A stretch of 64,000 nucleotides of DNA from Streptomyces griseoincarnatus (GCA_014649575.1 BMTH01000004.1:62001-126000), one strand, 5' to 3'; counted from the stretch's first letter, positions 35,292 through 45,023 are shown. The notes: a model not told the origin generated them from the sequence alone. Program-made: numbers and translations.

Positions 35292-35610
35292 GTCAAATAC
35301 CCCCGATCAGGCCGCCGTCCGCCGGTCGTCGGGTGGTGGGTCGACTTCAGGGAACCGGCGAGCGGTGGGCGGCGCTTGCCGCCTTCCAGGGTGCCGAGCG
35401 GCTCTGATCGGCGGGAAGGCGGAGAGGAGGCGCACAGAGGGAAGCGAGGGTCGCACAGTCCGGCGCCTTGCCAGACGTCTGCCCCGCGGATGCTGCTAAC
35501 AATCGTTCACTTCGGGGTCGTTACGGGTACTCGTATCCTGGACCGTCAGTCGTTCGTCCGTGCGCACGCCGTCAGCGAGCCGGTGTGCGCTCAGGTGTGA
35601 GAGGGGTCGT
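35292..35610. other. divergent spacer, DUF6082 / CobW-type gene
   Basis: This 319-bp stretch holds the promoters of both genes. TATCCT (35534-35539) could be a -10 for the plus-strand gene. No clear Zur, DmdR or other known operator was found. Confidence 0.3.
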
Positions 35611-36666
35611 GTGTCGGAGCGGAGCAGCGGGCGGCAGATTCCGGTGGTCGTGCTGGCCGGATTCCTCGGCTCGGGAAAGACCACCCTGCTCAACCACCTC
35701 CTCCACCGCAGCGGCGGCAGCCGCATCGGCGCGCTCGTGAACGACTTCGGGGCCGTCGAGATCGACGCCATGGCGGTCGCGGGCGCACTGGGGGACTCGA
35801 CCGTCTCGCTCGGCAACGGATGCCTCTGCTGCGCCGTCGACGCCAGTGAGCTCGACGAGTACCTCGAGCGGCTCGCCCGCCCCTCCGCCGGCATCGACGT
35901 CATCGTCATCGAGGCGAGCGGCTTGGCCGAACCGCAGGAGCTCGTCCGTATGGTGCTCGCAAGCGAGCTGCCGAACATCGTGTACGGCGGCCTCGTCGAG
36001 GTCGTGGACGCCGCCGAGTTCGACGAGACCCGGGCCGCGCACCCCGGCATCGACCGGCACCTCGCGCTCGCCGACCTCGTGGTCGTGAACAAGATCGACC
36101 GGGTGGACGACCCGGAGCCCGTGCTGAAGACGGTCGGGGACCTCGTCGACCGCGCGGCCGTGGTGCCCGCCACGCACGGCCGGGTCGACCCCGAGTTCCT
36201 CTTCGACTGCCGGCCGAGCGAGGAGCGCATCGGGCAGCTGTCCTTCGACGACCTCCACCGGGACGACCAGGAGCACGACGCGCACCCCCATCTGCACGCC
36301 GGGTACGACACCCTCTCCTTCGTGTCCGGGCGCCCGCTCGACCCCCGGCGTCTCATCGCCTTCCTCGACAGCAGGCCCCCCGGTCTGTACCGCATCAAGG
36401 GGTACGTCGACTTCGGCCCGAACGACGTACGGAACCGGTACGCCGTGCACGCCGTCGGCCGCTTCCTGCGCTTCTACCCGGAGCCCTGGCCGGCCGGCGC
36501 CGGGCGGGCGACGCAGCTCGTGCTGATCGGAACCGGCCTCGACACCGGCGCCCTGCGCGCCGAGCTGGAGCGATGTGTGAGCGACGGAGCCCCACAAACC
36601 GACGACGAGGCCGGCATGTGGGGCGTCCTGCGCTACGTCCAGGAGACCGAGGACCCCGCGGCCTAG
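35611..36666 (+). CDS. CobW/COG0523-family metal-chaperone GTPase
   Basis: The 351-residue protein has Walker A GFLGSGKTT, a CxCC metal site in LGNGCLCCAVDAS, VIEASGLAEPQ (switch) and NKID for guanine recognition. A His/Asp-rich stretch near residue 225 (DDQEHDAHPHLHAGYD) could bind metal, and a CobW_C domain follows. Such GTPases deliver zinc or cobalt to target proteins. No Zur or cobalamin element is visible, so the metal is open. The GTG follows GAGAGGGG. The stop codon lies within a 4-bp overlap with the convergent parC. Confidence 0.9.
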   Translation: MSERSSGRQIPVVVLAGFLGSGKTTLLNHLLHRSGGSRIGALVNDFGAVEIDAMAVAGALGDSTVSLGNGCLCCAVDASELDEYLERLARPSAGIDVIVIEASGLAEPQELVRMVLASELPNIVYGGLVEVVDAAEFDETRAAHPGIDRHLALADLVVVNKIDRVDDPEPVLKTVGDLVDRAAVVPATHGRVDPEFLFDCRPSEERIGQLSFDDLHRDDQEHDAHPHLHAGYDTLSFVSGRPLDPRRLIAFLDSRPPGLYRIKGYVDFGPNDVRNRYAVHAVGRFLRFYPEPWPAGAGRATQLVLIGTGLDTGALRAELERCVSDGAPQTDDEAGMWGVLRYVQETEDPAA

Positions 36667-39116
36667 ACCGGCCCCGCCACCACGGCGACCGTCCTGCCCA
36701 GGGACACGCCCGAGCCGTCGCGGCGCGGGTCGGTCTCCGGGAGGTCCACCGCCGCGCCGTTCTTCTGCGCCGCGCGCGCCGGGGCGGGACCCGCCCAGGC
36801 CAGGGACAGGCAGTCCTCGCCCTTCAGGAACCGCTGGCAGCGCACGCCGCCGGTGGCCCGGCCCTTGCGCGGGTACTGGTCGAACGGGGTCAGCTTGGCC
36901 GTCGTCTGGACGGAGTCGTCCAGCGTGCCGCGCGAGCCCGCGACGGTGAACACCACGGCGTCCGCCGCCGGGTCGACCGCCGTGAAGCTGATGACCTTCG
37001 CGCCCTCACCGAGCTTGACGCCGGTCATGCCGCCCGCCGGACGTCCCTGCGGACGCACGATGGAGGCCGGGAAGCGCAGCAGCTGCGCGTCGTCGGTGAT
37101 GAAGACGAGGTCCTCCTCGCCCGTGCGGAGTTCGGTCGCGCCGACGATCCGGTCGCCCTCCTTGAGGGCGATGACCTCCAGCTCCTCCTTGTTGGAGGGG
37201 TAGTCGGGCACCACACGCTTGACCACGCCCTGCCGGGTGCCGATCGCCAGGCCCGGCGAGGACTCGTCGAGCGTGGTCAGGCACACCACCTCCTCGTCGT
37301 CCTCCAGGGACACGAACTCCGCGAGCGGCGCGCCGCCCGACAGGTTCGGCACCGGCATCGACTCGGGCAGCTGGGGCAGGTCGATCACGTTGACCCGGAG
37401 CAGCCGGCCCGTCGAGGTGACCACGCCGATCTCGCCGCGCGCGGTCGCCGGGACGGCCGAGACGATCACGTCGTGCTTGACGCGCTTTCCGCCGGAGGTG
37501 TCGGCGAGCGGCCGGTCGTCGGCGGTCCGCGCCAGCAGTCCTGTGGACGACAGGAGCACGCGGCACGGGGTGTCCGCCACCTGAAGCGGCACCGCGGCCG
37601 GGGCGCCGGCCGACTCCAGCAGCATCGTGCGCCGCTCGTTGCCGAACTTCTTCGCCACCGCGGCCAGTTCGGACGAGACCAGCTTGCGCAGCTCCGCGTC
37701 CGACTCCAGGATCCGGGTCAGCTCCTCGATCTCCGCGTTCAGCCGGTCCTTCTCGGCCTCCAGCTCGATCCGGTCGTACTTGGTGAGGCGGCGCAGCGGG
37801 GTGTCCAGGATGTACTGCGTCTGGATGTCGCTCAGCGAGAAGTGCTCGATGAGCCGCTGCTTGGCCTGCGCCGAGTTCTCACTGGAGCGGATCAGGCGGA
37901 TGACCTCGTCGATGTCGAGCAGGGCCGTGAGCAGTCCCTCGACCAGGTGCAGCCGGTCGCGCTTCTTGCCGCGGCGGAACTCCGAGCGGCGGCGCACCAC
38001 GGTGAAGCGGTGGTCCAGGTAGACCTCGAGCAGCTCCTTGAGGCCGAGCGTGAGGGGCTGGCCGTCCACCAGCGCCACGTTGTTGATGCCGAAGGACTCC
38101 TCCATCGGCGTCAGCTTGTACAGCTGCTCCAGCACGGCCTCCGGCACGAAGCCGTTCTTGATCTCGATGACCAGGCGCAGGCCGTGCTCGCGGTCGGTGA
38201 GGTCCTTGACGTCGGCGATGCCCTGGAGCTTCTTGGAGCCCACCAGGTCCTTGATCTTGGCGATCACCTTCTCCGGGCCGACCGTGAACGGCAGCTCGGT
38301 GACGACCAGGCCCTTGCGGCGCGCGGTCACGTCCTCCACGGTCACCGTCGCGCGGATCTTGAACGTGCCGCGGCCGGTCTCGTACGCGTCCCGGATGCCG
38401 TTGAGGCCGACGATCCGGCCGCCCGTGGGCAGGTCGGGGCCCGGCACGTGCTTCATCAGGGCGTCGAGGTCGGCGTTCGGGTACCGGATCAGGTGCCGCG
38501 CGGCGGCGACGACCTCACGCAGGTTGTGCGGCGGCATGTTGGTGGCCATGCCGACGGCGATGCCCGAGGCGCCGTTCACCAGGAGGTTGGGGAACGCGGC
38601 GGGCAGGGCGACCGGTTCCTGCTCCTGGCCGTCGTAGTTGGGCGCGAAGTCGACCGTGTCCTCGTCGATGGACTCGGTCATCAGGCTCGTGGCCTCGGCC
38701 ATGCGGCACTCGGTGTACCGCATCGCGGCGGGCGGGTCGTCGTTGCCCAGCGAGCCGAAGTTGCCGTGGCCGTCCACCAGGGGCAGGCGCATGGAGAATG
38801 GCTGCGCCATGCGGACCAGGGCGTCGTAGATCGACGCGTCGCCGTGCGGGTGCAGCTTTCCCATCACCTCGCCCACCACGCGCGCGCACTTGACGTAGCC
38901 GCGCTCGGGGCGCAGGCCCATCTCGTTCATCTGGTAGACGATGCGGCGGTGCACCGGCTTCAGACCGTCACGCGCGTCGGGCAGGGCGCGGGAGTAGATG
39001 ACCGAGTACGCGTACTCGAGGAAGGAGCCCTGCATCTCGTCGACGACGTCGATGTCGAGGATCTTCTCCTCGTACGGGTCGTCGGGCGGCGGGGTCTTCG
39101 TGCTGCGGCGGGCCAT
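36663..39116 (-). CDS. parC: DNA topoisomerase IV subunit A
   Basis: The 817-residue subunit cuts and rejoins DNA as the partner of ParE. The N-terminal domain ([20 protein letters not shown]) leads to [15 protein letters not shown] and the catalytic Tyr134 in MRYTECRM. The C-terminal part holds the beta-pinwheel blades. At the position of the classic quinolone-resistance Ser83 there is Ala94, as in mycobacterial GyrA. The ATG follows GGAG. The gene is distant from any gyrA/gyrB pair and near parE, which supports topoisomerase IV rather than gyrase. Confidence 0.93.
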   Translation of the reverse strand: MARRSTKTPPPDDPYEEKILDIDVVDEMQGSFLEYAYSVIYSRALPDARDGLKPVHRRIVYQMNEMGLRPERGYVKCARVVGEVMGKLHPHGDASIYDALVRMAQPFSMRLPLVDGHGNFGSLGNDDPPAAMRYTECRMAEATSLMTESIDEDTVDFAPNYDGQEQEPVALPAAFPNLLVNGASGIAVGMATNMPPHNLREVVAAARHLIRYPNADLDALMKHVPGPDLPTGGRIVGLNGIRDAYETGRGTFKIRATVTVEDVTARRKGLVVTELPFTVGPEKVIAKIKDLVGSKKLQGIADVKDLTDREHGLRLVIEIKNGFVPEAVLEQLYKLTPMEESFGINNVALVDGQPLTLGLKELLEVYLDHRFTVVRRRSEFRRGKKRDRLHLVEGLLTALLDIDEVIRLIRSSENSAQAKQRLIEHFSLSDIQTQYILDTPLRRLTKYDRIELEAEKDRLNAEIEELTRILESDAELRKLVSSELAAVAKKFGNERRTMLLESAGAPAAVPLQVADTPCRVLLSSTGLLARTADDRPLADTSGGKRVKHDVIVSAVPATARGEIGVVTSTGRLLRVNVIDLPQLPESMPVPNLSGGAPLAEFVSLEDDEEVVCLTTLDESSPGLAIGTRQGVVKRVVPDYPSNKEELEVIALKEGDRIVGATELRTGEEDLVFITDDAQLLRFPASIVRPQGRPAGGMTGVKLGEGAKVISFTAVDPAADAVVFTVAGSRGTLDDSVQTTAKLTPFDQYPRKGRATGGVRCQRFLKGEDCLSLAWAGPAPARAAQKNGAAVDLPETDPRRDGSGVSLGRTVAVVAGPV

Positions 39117-39615
39117 CGCTGCCGGCTCCTTGCTGAAGCGTGGGACGGGATCTGACGCGGACCATTGTGGACCTTCGCACTGACAGGGCGGGACCAGGAC
39201 CCGGGTCCTGCCGACCGGTTCGGCGCGGTACGGCGGCGCGAGCAGGCTACGCGGCTCCGTCGCCGCGCACTGCGCGGGGTCGCTCCGCGGACGGCGTTCA
39301 CCCCTCCGCGCGCCCGCCCCGCGACCGGCGTGGCCCCTCTCGTGCGTACGACAGGACACCCTCCGGCGCACCCCCACGACCCCTGTCCCCAGAGGCGCAC
39401 GACGGCGCATCCCAGGGAGCGACCCGGCGCATACCCCCCGTCACGCGCCGTGCGCTTCCCTCACCCCCGCACCACCCGCCTCACCAGGTTCTCGCTCTGG
39501 GCGTAGCGGCCCGGTCCGGGAACTCCACCGGCTGTCCGCACGCTTGCATACAGTGGCAGGACCGGCAGAAACGGCGGTGTCGACGACGACCGCCTCCGCG
39601 ATCGAAGGGACGTAC
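39117..39615. other. divergent spacer, parC / M16 peptidase
   Basis: A 499-bp gap. A -10-like ATACAG (39548-39553) could drive the peptidase operon. Short frames on both strands are Arg/Pro-rich composition artefacts. I see no RNA gene. Confidence 0.35.
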
Positions 39616-40998
39616 ATGCCCATGGGTCACACGGCCACAGCCCAGGCAGGCTCCGGGGGCCTGACAGCGACCGAACACCGCCTGGCCAACGGCCTGCGCG
39701 TGGTGCTCTCCGAGGACCACCTGACCCCGGTCGCGGCGGTGTGCCTCTGGTACGACGTGGGCTCACGGCACGAGGTCAAGGGCCGTACCGGCCTGGCTCA
39801 CCTTTTCGAGCACCTGATGTTCCAGGGGTCCGCCCAGGTGAAGGGCAACGGCCACTTCGAACTGGTGCAGGGCGCCGGCGGCTCGCTCAACGGCACCACC
39901 AGCTTCGAGCGGACCAACTACTTCGAGACCATGCCCGCCCACCAGCTGGAGCTCGCCCTCTGGCTGGAGGCCGACCGCATGGGCTCCCTGCTGACCGCCC
40001 TGGACGAGGAGTCCATGGAGAACCAGCGGGACGTCGTGAAGAACGAGCGCCGTCAGCGCTACGACAACGTCCCCTACGGCACCGCCTTCGAGAAGCTGAC
40101 CGCCCTCGCCTACCCGGAGGGCCACCCCTACCACCACACCCCGATCGGGTCGATGGCGGACCTGGACGCGGCGACCCTGGAGGACGCCCGCCAGTTCTTC
40201 CGCACGTACTACGCGCCGAACAACGCGGTGCTGTCCGTCGTCGGCGACATCGACCCCGAGCAGACGCTCGCCTGGATCGAGAAGTACTTCGGCTCCATCC
40301 CGTCCCACGACGGCAAGCCCGCCCCGCGTGACGGCTCGCTGCCGGACGTCATGGGCGGGGAGCTGCGCGAGGTCGTCGAGGAGGAGGTCCCGGCGCGTGC
40401 GCTGATGGCCGCCTACCGGCTCCCGGAGGACGGCACGCGCGCGAGCGACGCGGCCGACGTGGCGCTCACCATCCTCGGCGGCGGCGAGTCCTCGCGGATC
40501 TACAACCGCCTGGTGCGCCGGGACCGCACCGCCGTCGCGGCCGGGTTCGGTCTGCTGCGGCTGGCCGGGGCGCCGTCCCTGGGCTGGCTGGACGTCAAGA
40601 CGTCCGGCGACGTCGAGGTTCCGGTGATCGAGGCCGCCATCGACGAGGAGCTCGCCCGGTTCGCCGAGGAGGGCCCCACCGCCGAGGAGATGGAGCGCGC
40701 CCAGGCCCAGCTGGAGCGCGAGTGGCTCGACCGGCTCGGCACGGTCGCCGGCCGCGCCGACGAACTGTGCCGCTACGCGGTGCTGTTCGGCGACCCGCAG
40801 CTCGCCCTGACCGCCGTGAGCCGGGTCCTGGAGGTGACGGCCGAAGAGGTGCAGGAGGTCGCCAAGGCGCGCCTGCGGCCCGACAACCGCGCGGTGCTCG
40901 TCTACGAGCCCGTCGCCCCGGCGGCCGGTGACGCCGCCGACGAGACCGAGGAAGCCGCCGCAGCCGGCGCCGACGAGAACGAGGAGGCGGCGAAGTGA
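39616..40998 (+). CDS. M16 zinc metallopeptidase, catalytic member of a pair
   Basis: The 460-residue protein holds the inverted zinc motif HLFEH (His62, Glu65, His66) and the third ligand Glu144 in KNERRQRYDN. It is therefore a likely active M16 (pitrilysin/processing-peptidase) enzyme, with the usual two-domain length and C-terminal M16_C region. Substrates of bacterial M16 proteins are mostly unknown peptides. No signal peptide is visible, so it should be cytoplasmic. The ATG at 39616 follows GAAGGG. The next gene overlaps by 4 bp (GTGA) and encodes the second, non-catalytic member. Confidence 0.92.
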   Translation: MPMGHTATAQAGSGGLTATEHRLANGLRVVLSEDHLTPVAAVCLWYDVGSRHEVKGRTGLAHLFEHLMFQGSAQVKGNGHFELVQGAGGSLNGTTSFERTNYFETMPAHQLELALWLEADRMGSLLTALDEESMENQRDVVKNERRQRYDNVPYGTAFEKLTALAYPEGHPYHHTPIGSMADLDAATLEDARQFFRTYYAPNNAVLSVVGDIDPEQTLAWIEKYFGSIPSHDGKPAPRDGSLPDVMGGELREVVEEEVPARALMAAYRLPEDGTRASDAADVALTILGGGESSRIYNRLVRRDRTAVAAGFGLLRLAGAPSLGWLDVKTSGDVEVPVIEAAIDEELARFAEEGPTAEEMERAQAQLEREWLDRLGTVAGRADELCRYAVLFGDPQLALTAVSRVLEVTAEEVQEVAKARLRPDNRAVLVYEPVAPAAGDAADETEEAAAAGADENEEAAK

Positions 40999-42383
40999 CC
41001 GAGCTCGCCACGATGGAGTTCCACCCCCGGCCGCAGGCGGGCGAGGCCAAGCCCTGGGCCTTCCCGGCCCCCGAGCGCGGCACCCTCGACAACGGCCTGA
41101 CGGTGCTGCGCTGCCACCGCCCCGGCCAGCAGGTCGTCGCCGTCGAGGTGGTCCTCGACGCGCCCCTGGAGGCGGAGCCGGAGGACCTGGACGGTGTCGC
41201 CACGATCATGGCGCGCGCCTTCTCCGAGGGCACCGACAAGCACTCCGCCGAGGAGTTCGCCGCCGAGCTGGAGCGCTGCGGCGCCACCCTCGACGCGCAC
41301 GCCGACCACCCCGGCGTCCGCCTCAGCCTGGAGGTGCCCGCCTCGCGGCTCGCCAAGGGGCTCGGACTGGTGGCCGACGCCCTGCGCGCGCCCGCCTTCG
41401 CCGACAGCGAGATCGAGCGGCTGGTCCGCAACCGCCTCGACGAGATCCCGCACGAGCTGGCGAACCCGTCCCGCCGCGCCGCGAAGGAGCTCGCCAAGGA
41501 GCTGTTCCCGGCGAGCGCGCGCATGTCCCGCCCGCGTCAGGGCACCGAGGAGACCGTCGCGCGCATCGACTCCGCGGCCGTGCGCGGCTTCTACGAGAAG
41601 CACGTCCGCCCGGCCACGGCGACCGCCGTGGTGGTGGGCGACCTCACCGGCGTCGACCTGGACGCGCTGCTCGCCGACACCCTGGGCGCCTGGACGGGTT
41701 CCCAGGCGCAGCCGCGGCCCGTCCCGCCCGTGGTCGCGGACGACACCGGCCGCGTCGTCATCGTGGACCGTCCCGGCGCCGTGCAGACGCAGCTGCTGAT
41801 CGGCCGTACCGGCCCGGACCGCCATGACCGCGTGTGGCCCGCGCAGGTGCTCGGCACGTACTGCCTCGGCGGCACCCTGACCTCCCGTCTGGACCGCGTC
41901 CTGCGCGAGGAGAAGGGCTACACCTACGGCGTACGGGCGTTCGGCCAGGTGCTGCGCTCGGCCCCCGACGGCACGGGCGCGTCGATGTTGGCCGTCAGCG
42001 GCTCGGTCGACACCCCCAACACCGGGCCCGCGCTGGACGATCTGTGGACCGTGCTGCGCACGCTGGCCGCCGAGGGCCTCACCGACGAGGAGCGTGACGT
42101 CGCCGTGCAGAACCTGGTGGGCGTGGCGCCGCTCAAGTACGAGACGGCCGCGGCCGTCGCGAGCACGCTGGCCGACCAGGTCGAGCAGCATCTGCCGGAC
42201 CACTACCAGGCCGACCTGTACCGGCAGTTGGCCGCGACCGACACCGTGGAGGCCACGGCGGCCGTCGTGAACGCCTTCCCGGTGGACCGTCTGGTGACCG
42301 TGCTCGTCGGCGACGCCGCGCAGATCAAGGCGCCCGTGGAGGCGCTCGGGATCGGCGAAGTCACCGTCGTCACGGCCGAGTAG
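40995..42383 (+). CDS. M16-family protein lacking the zinc motif
   Basis: The 462-residue protein has the same two-domain M16 fold (ERGTLDNGLTVLRCHRPGQQV ... KGYTYGVRAFGQ), but the place of HxxEH reads GVATIMARAF, so no zinc can be held. It is probably the substrate-binding partner of the upstream peptidase, as in mitochondrial processing peptidase and other M16 heterodimers. Its GTG start lies inside the previous gene's stop (GTGA), consistent with equal production. Confidence 0.9.
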   Translation: MTELATMEFHPRPQAGEAKPWAFPAPERGTLDNGLTVLRCHRPGQQVVAVEVVLDAPLEAEPEDLDGVATIMARAFSEGTDKHSAEEFAAELERCGATLDAHADHPGVRLSLEVPASRLAKGLGLVADALRAPAFADSEIERLVRNRLDEIPHELANPSRRAAKELAKELFPASARMSRPRQGTEETVARIDSAAVRGFYEKHVRPATATAVVVGDLTGVDLDALLADTLGAWTGSQAQPRPVPPVVADDTGRVVIVDRPGAVQTQLLIGRTGPDRHDRVWPAQVLGTYCLGGTLTSRLDRVLREEKGYTYGVRAFGQVLRSAPDGTGASMLAVSGSVDTPNTGPALDDLWTVLRTLAAEGLTDEERDVAVQNLVGVAPLKYETAAAVASTLADQVEQHLPDHYQADLYRQLAATDTVEATAAVVNAFPVDRLVTVLVGDAAQIKAPVEALGIGEVTVVTAE

Positions 42384-42411
42384 GCCGCAGCGGCACACGC
42401 GCACGCGAAGG

Positions 42412-42439
42412 GCCCCGGTGGCGGGAACGTCACCGGGGC
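42412..42439 (+). terminator. M16 operon terminator
   Basis: GCCCCGGTG/CACCGGGGC (9 bp perfect) with a 10-nt loop, 28 bp past the stop. Confidence 0.8.
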
Positions 42440-42597
42440 TCCCTTATGCCCGAATTGGGGCGGAGGTTGCCTGTCTGCCCTGTGGGATGCGCTACAAAAC
42501 CCGGGATTCGTTTGAGGATTGTGAGATGACCCGCTTAGTTTCGTCCGGGCTGTTCGTCGGGCAGTGCGCCGCATCCGCGGCACCGGACAGTCATCGC

Positions 42598-42755
42598 CGA
42601 GTCCCCGTACGGCGCGAGCCAGGGGAGCCGGGGACCCACACGAAGTCCCTGGGGTGAATCGGACGCCCGCGCGTGTCGCGAGGGGGTCCGTAGGAGACCT
42701 TCCTGCTCCGAACCCGTCAGCTAACCCGGTAGGCGAGAGGGAAGGAAAGGACCAG
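42598..42755 (+). ncRNA. c-di-AMP riboswitch (ydaO/yuaA class)
   Basis: The leader contains the hallmarks of the actinobacterial ydaO-class riboswitch, in order: an initial stem with GGGAGCCGGGGACCCAC, then GGGGTGAATC, later TCCGAACCCGTCAGCTAACC and CGGTAGGCGAGAGGGAAGG. It ends at the ribosome-binding site region of the M23 gene (AAGGAAAGG, 42742-42750). Members bind cyclic di-AMP and turn off expression of cell-wall hydrolases and rpf genes. The order of elements and the downstream gene make this assignment strong; exact ends are approximate. Confidence 0.9.
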
Positions 42756-42762
42756 CCTGTAC

Positions 42763-43536
42763 ATGGCGTTCACCCGCGCCACCGGGAAGCACCGTCGTCC
42801 CAGCCGCGTCCAGCGCGGCACCGCCCGCGTCGCGGGCGTCGCGGCCCTCGCGGGCACCGGCGTCGTCGGCTCCCTCGCGGCCCCCGCGCTCGCCGCCGAA
42901 CCGGCCGTGGCACAGACCGGCCTCACCCCCGTCGTCACCCTCGACGACGTGGTCGCCGACCGCGTCGACGCCCAGGCCGCCGCCCAGCACGAGGCCGCCC
43001 GCGTGGCGGCCCAGGAGGCCGCGCGCAAGGCCGCCGAGGAGGCGGCCCGCGAACGCGCGGTCGAGGAGGCCGAGAAGGCCCGCGCCGAGAAGGAGCGCGC
43101 CGCGCGTGAGGCGGAGCGCAAGCGCCTCAACACCTTCGTCTCACCGATCCCCGGCTCGTACGTCTCGACGGCCTATCAGAGCGGCGGCGCCATCTGGTCG
43201 TCCGGCAGCCACACCGGGATCGACTTCCACGCCGCGAGCGGCACCCCCGTCCAGTCGGTCGGCGTCGGCACGGTCGTCGAGGCCGGCTGGGGCGGCGCGT
43301 ACGGCAACCAGGTCGTCATCAAGATGCACGACGGCACGTACACCCAGTACGCGCACCTGTCGTCCGTCTCCGTGTCGGCGGGGCAGGAGGTCACCGCCGG
43401 CCAGCAGATCGGCCTGTCCGGCGCCACGGGCAACGTCACCGGCGCCCACCTGCACTTCGAGGCGCGCATGTCCGCCGAGTACGGCTCCGACCTCGACCCG
43501 GTCTCCTACCTCCGGTCGCACGGCGTGAACATCTGA
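42763..43536 (+). CDS. secreted M23 peptidase (cell-wall endopeptidase)
   Basis: The 257-residue protein has a signal peptide (MAFTRATGKHRRPSR, hydrophobic core VAGVAALAGTGVVGSLAAPALA). A long helical coiled coil follows at about 62-122 (Ala/Glu/Arg-rich). The LytM-type M23 domain shows His150 and Asp154 (SHTGIDF), His198 (YAHLS) and the HLH of GAHLHFEA (His229, His231). It should cleave peptidoglycan cross-links. The riboswitch directly upstream predicts control by c-di-AMP. The ribosome-binding site is AAGGAAAGG, somewhat distant. Confidence 0.93.
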   Translation: MAFTRATGKHRRPSRVQRGTARVAGVAALAGTGVVGSLAAPALAAEPAVAQTGLTPVVTLDDVVADRVDAQAAAQHEAARVAAQEAARKAAEEAARERAVEEAEKARAEKERAAREAERKRLNTFVSPIPGSYVSTAYQSGGAIWSSGSHTGIDFHAASGTPVQSVGVGTVVEAGWGGAYGNQVVIKMHDGTYTQYAHLSSVSVSAGQEVTAGQQIGLSGATGNVTGAHLHFEARMSAEYGSDLDPVSYLRSHGVNI

Positions 43537-43559
43537 GGCGCACCCTCCCGCCTCCCCGG

Positions 43560-43581
43560 CCCCGGCTCCCACGAGCCGGGG
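43560..43581 (+). terminator. M23 gene terminator
   Basis: CCCCGGCTC/GAGCCGGGG (9 bp perfect), loop CCAC, followed by CTTTC. Confidence 0.85.
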
Positions 43582-43736
43582 CTTTCGCCGTTTTCGAACC
43601 CTTCCGCGCGGGCGCCGCCTGTCCAAAAATTATGTATGGATTCCGGTCCGCCGTCGGAAATTGTCGTCGATTGCAATAGAGTCACGAACGGACGTCAATC
43701 GTCGGCGTTTCACGGGGATTAAGCCGGAGGTCGGTC

Positions 43737-44441
43737 ATGCGTATTCCCGCGCACTCGGTGTGCACGGCGATCCGGGACGACATCGTCGCCGGTGTCTACG
43801 AGCGCGGGGGCCGGCTCACCGAGGAACTGCTCGCCCGCCGTTACGGAGTCTCCCGCGTCCCCGTCCGCGAGGCGCTGCGCACCCTGGAGGCCGAGGGGTT
43901 CGTGGTGACCCGGCGGCACGCGGGCGCGTGCGTGGCCGAGCCCACCGAGCAGGAGGCCGCCGACCTGCTGGAGATGCGCCAGCTCCTGGAGCCCCTGGGC
44001 GCCTCCCGGGCGGCCCAGCGGCGCACCGACGCCCATCTCAAGGTGCTGCGCGGGCTGGTCAGGCTGGGGCAGGAACGCGCACGTCAGGGCAACAGCGACG
44101 ACCTGCGCTCACTGGGCGGCTGGTTCCACGAGACGCTCGCCCAGGCCTCCGGCAGCCCGGCCCTGACGTCGATGCTGACCCAGCTCAGGCACAAGATCGC
44201 CTGGATGTACGCGGTCGACGGGCCGCCCGACCCGGTCGCGTACTGGGCGGAGCACGGCGCGATAGCGGACGCCGTGGCGCGCGGCGACGGCGAGCGGGCG
44301 CGGTCGCTCACGGCGCTGCACACCGAGCAGGCGAACGCCGGACACCGGCTGCGGTTCGGCTCCGGCGCCGACCGAGCCGTCCGCACGGACCGTGTGAGGA
44401 ACTCGCAACATCCCGTAAACATGCCGAGCCTGCGCCATTAA
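43737..44441 (+). CDS. GntR/FCD-family transcriptional regulator
   Basis: The 234-residue protein has an N-terminal GntR helix-turn-helix (AIRDDIVAGVYERGGRLTEEL, then YGVSRVPVREALRTLEAEGF) and a C-terminal FCD domain (LLEMRQLLEPLGASRAA). The ATG follows CCGGAGG. Its upstream DNA (43622-43725) is unusually A/T-rich and contains a palindrome ATTGCAAT near a -10-like AATAGA. Whether it regulates the neighbouring HPr gene is open. It is convergent with ptsH. Confidence 0.9.
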   Translation: MRIPAHSVCTAIRDDIVAGVYERGGRLTEELLARRYGVSRVPVREALRTLEAEGFVVTRRHAGACVAEPTEQEAADLLEMRQLLEPLGASRAAQRRTDAHLKVLRGLVRLGQERARQGNSDDLRSLGGWFHETLAQASGSPALTSMLTQLRHKIAWMYAVDGPPDPVAYWAEHGAIADAVARGDGERARSLTALHTEQANAGHRLRFGSGADRAVRTDRVRNSQHPVNMPSLRH

Positions 44442-44508
44442 CACGAGTCCCGTATACAAAGAGGGCGTAAATGGCGGGGGCTATTTCTGCTGCCCGTAAA
44501 TGGGAAAG

Positions 44509-44544
44509 GGAAAGGCCCGCCCGGTGATCCGGGCGGGCCTTTCC
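44509..44544. terminator. bidirectional terminator, GntR / ptsH
   Basis: Perfect 16-bp arms (GGAAAGGCCCGCCCGG and complement) around TGAT; each flank has an A or T run. It can end both convergent genes. Confidence 0.9.
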
Positions 44545-44577
44545 GTGCCGCACGGCCGTCGCGTGCGGAATTGCGGT

Positions 44578-44859
44578 TCAGACGGTCTCGGGGAGTTCTT
44601 CGAGGCCCTCGGCGACCAGCTTCGCCAGACGGTCGAGGGCGGCGTCCGCGCCCTCGGCGTCGGAGGCGAGGACGATCTCCTCACCGCCCTGGGCGCCCAG
44701 GCCCAGGACGGCCAGCATCGAGGCCGCGTTGACGGGGGTGCCCCCGGCCTTGGCGATCGTCACCGGGACGCCTGCGGCCGTGGCGGCTCGGACGAAGATG
44801 GAGGCGGGGCGGGCGTGGAGACCCTCGGCCCAGCCGACGTTGACGCGGCGCTCAGCCAT
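44578..44859 (-). CDS. ptsH: HPr, phosphocarrier of the sugar PTS
   Basis: The 93-residue protein has the active-site His15 in GLHARPAS and the regulatory-site equivalent Ser47 in VNAASML. HPr takes phosphate from enzyme I (PtsI) and passes it to sugar-specific EIIA proteins. The ATG follows GAAGGGC. Other general PTS genes are not adjacent. Confidence 0.95.
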   Translation of the reverse strand: MAERRVNVGWAEGLHARPASIFVRAATAAGVPVTIAKAGGTPVNAASMLAVLGLGAQGGEEIVLASDAEGADAALDRLAKLVAEGLEELPETV

Positions 44860-45023
44860 GTGTTGCTGCCCTTCGCAGTTCAGGGTTGTCTAGACCAGTC
44901 TTCCATATCGTGGCGCGCGTGCCCGGAGCGGCGTCCGGGACGGCCCCCCGACCGCCGGGCCGCGGCCTCGGCCCGGCGGTCGTCCACCACAGACTGCCTC
45001 GCGCCGCCGCCGAAAGCGAGCCG

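Noticed and set aside
35292..35610. Zur box for the CobW-type gene
   Set aside because: Only a weak half-match (TGAACGATTGTTAGCA on the minus strand) without symmetry.
42418..42657. Small plus-strand frame before the M23 gene
   Set aside because: It crosses the M16 terminator and the riboswitch aptamer. No ribosome-binding site or family signal.
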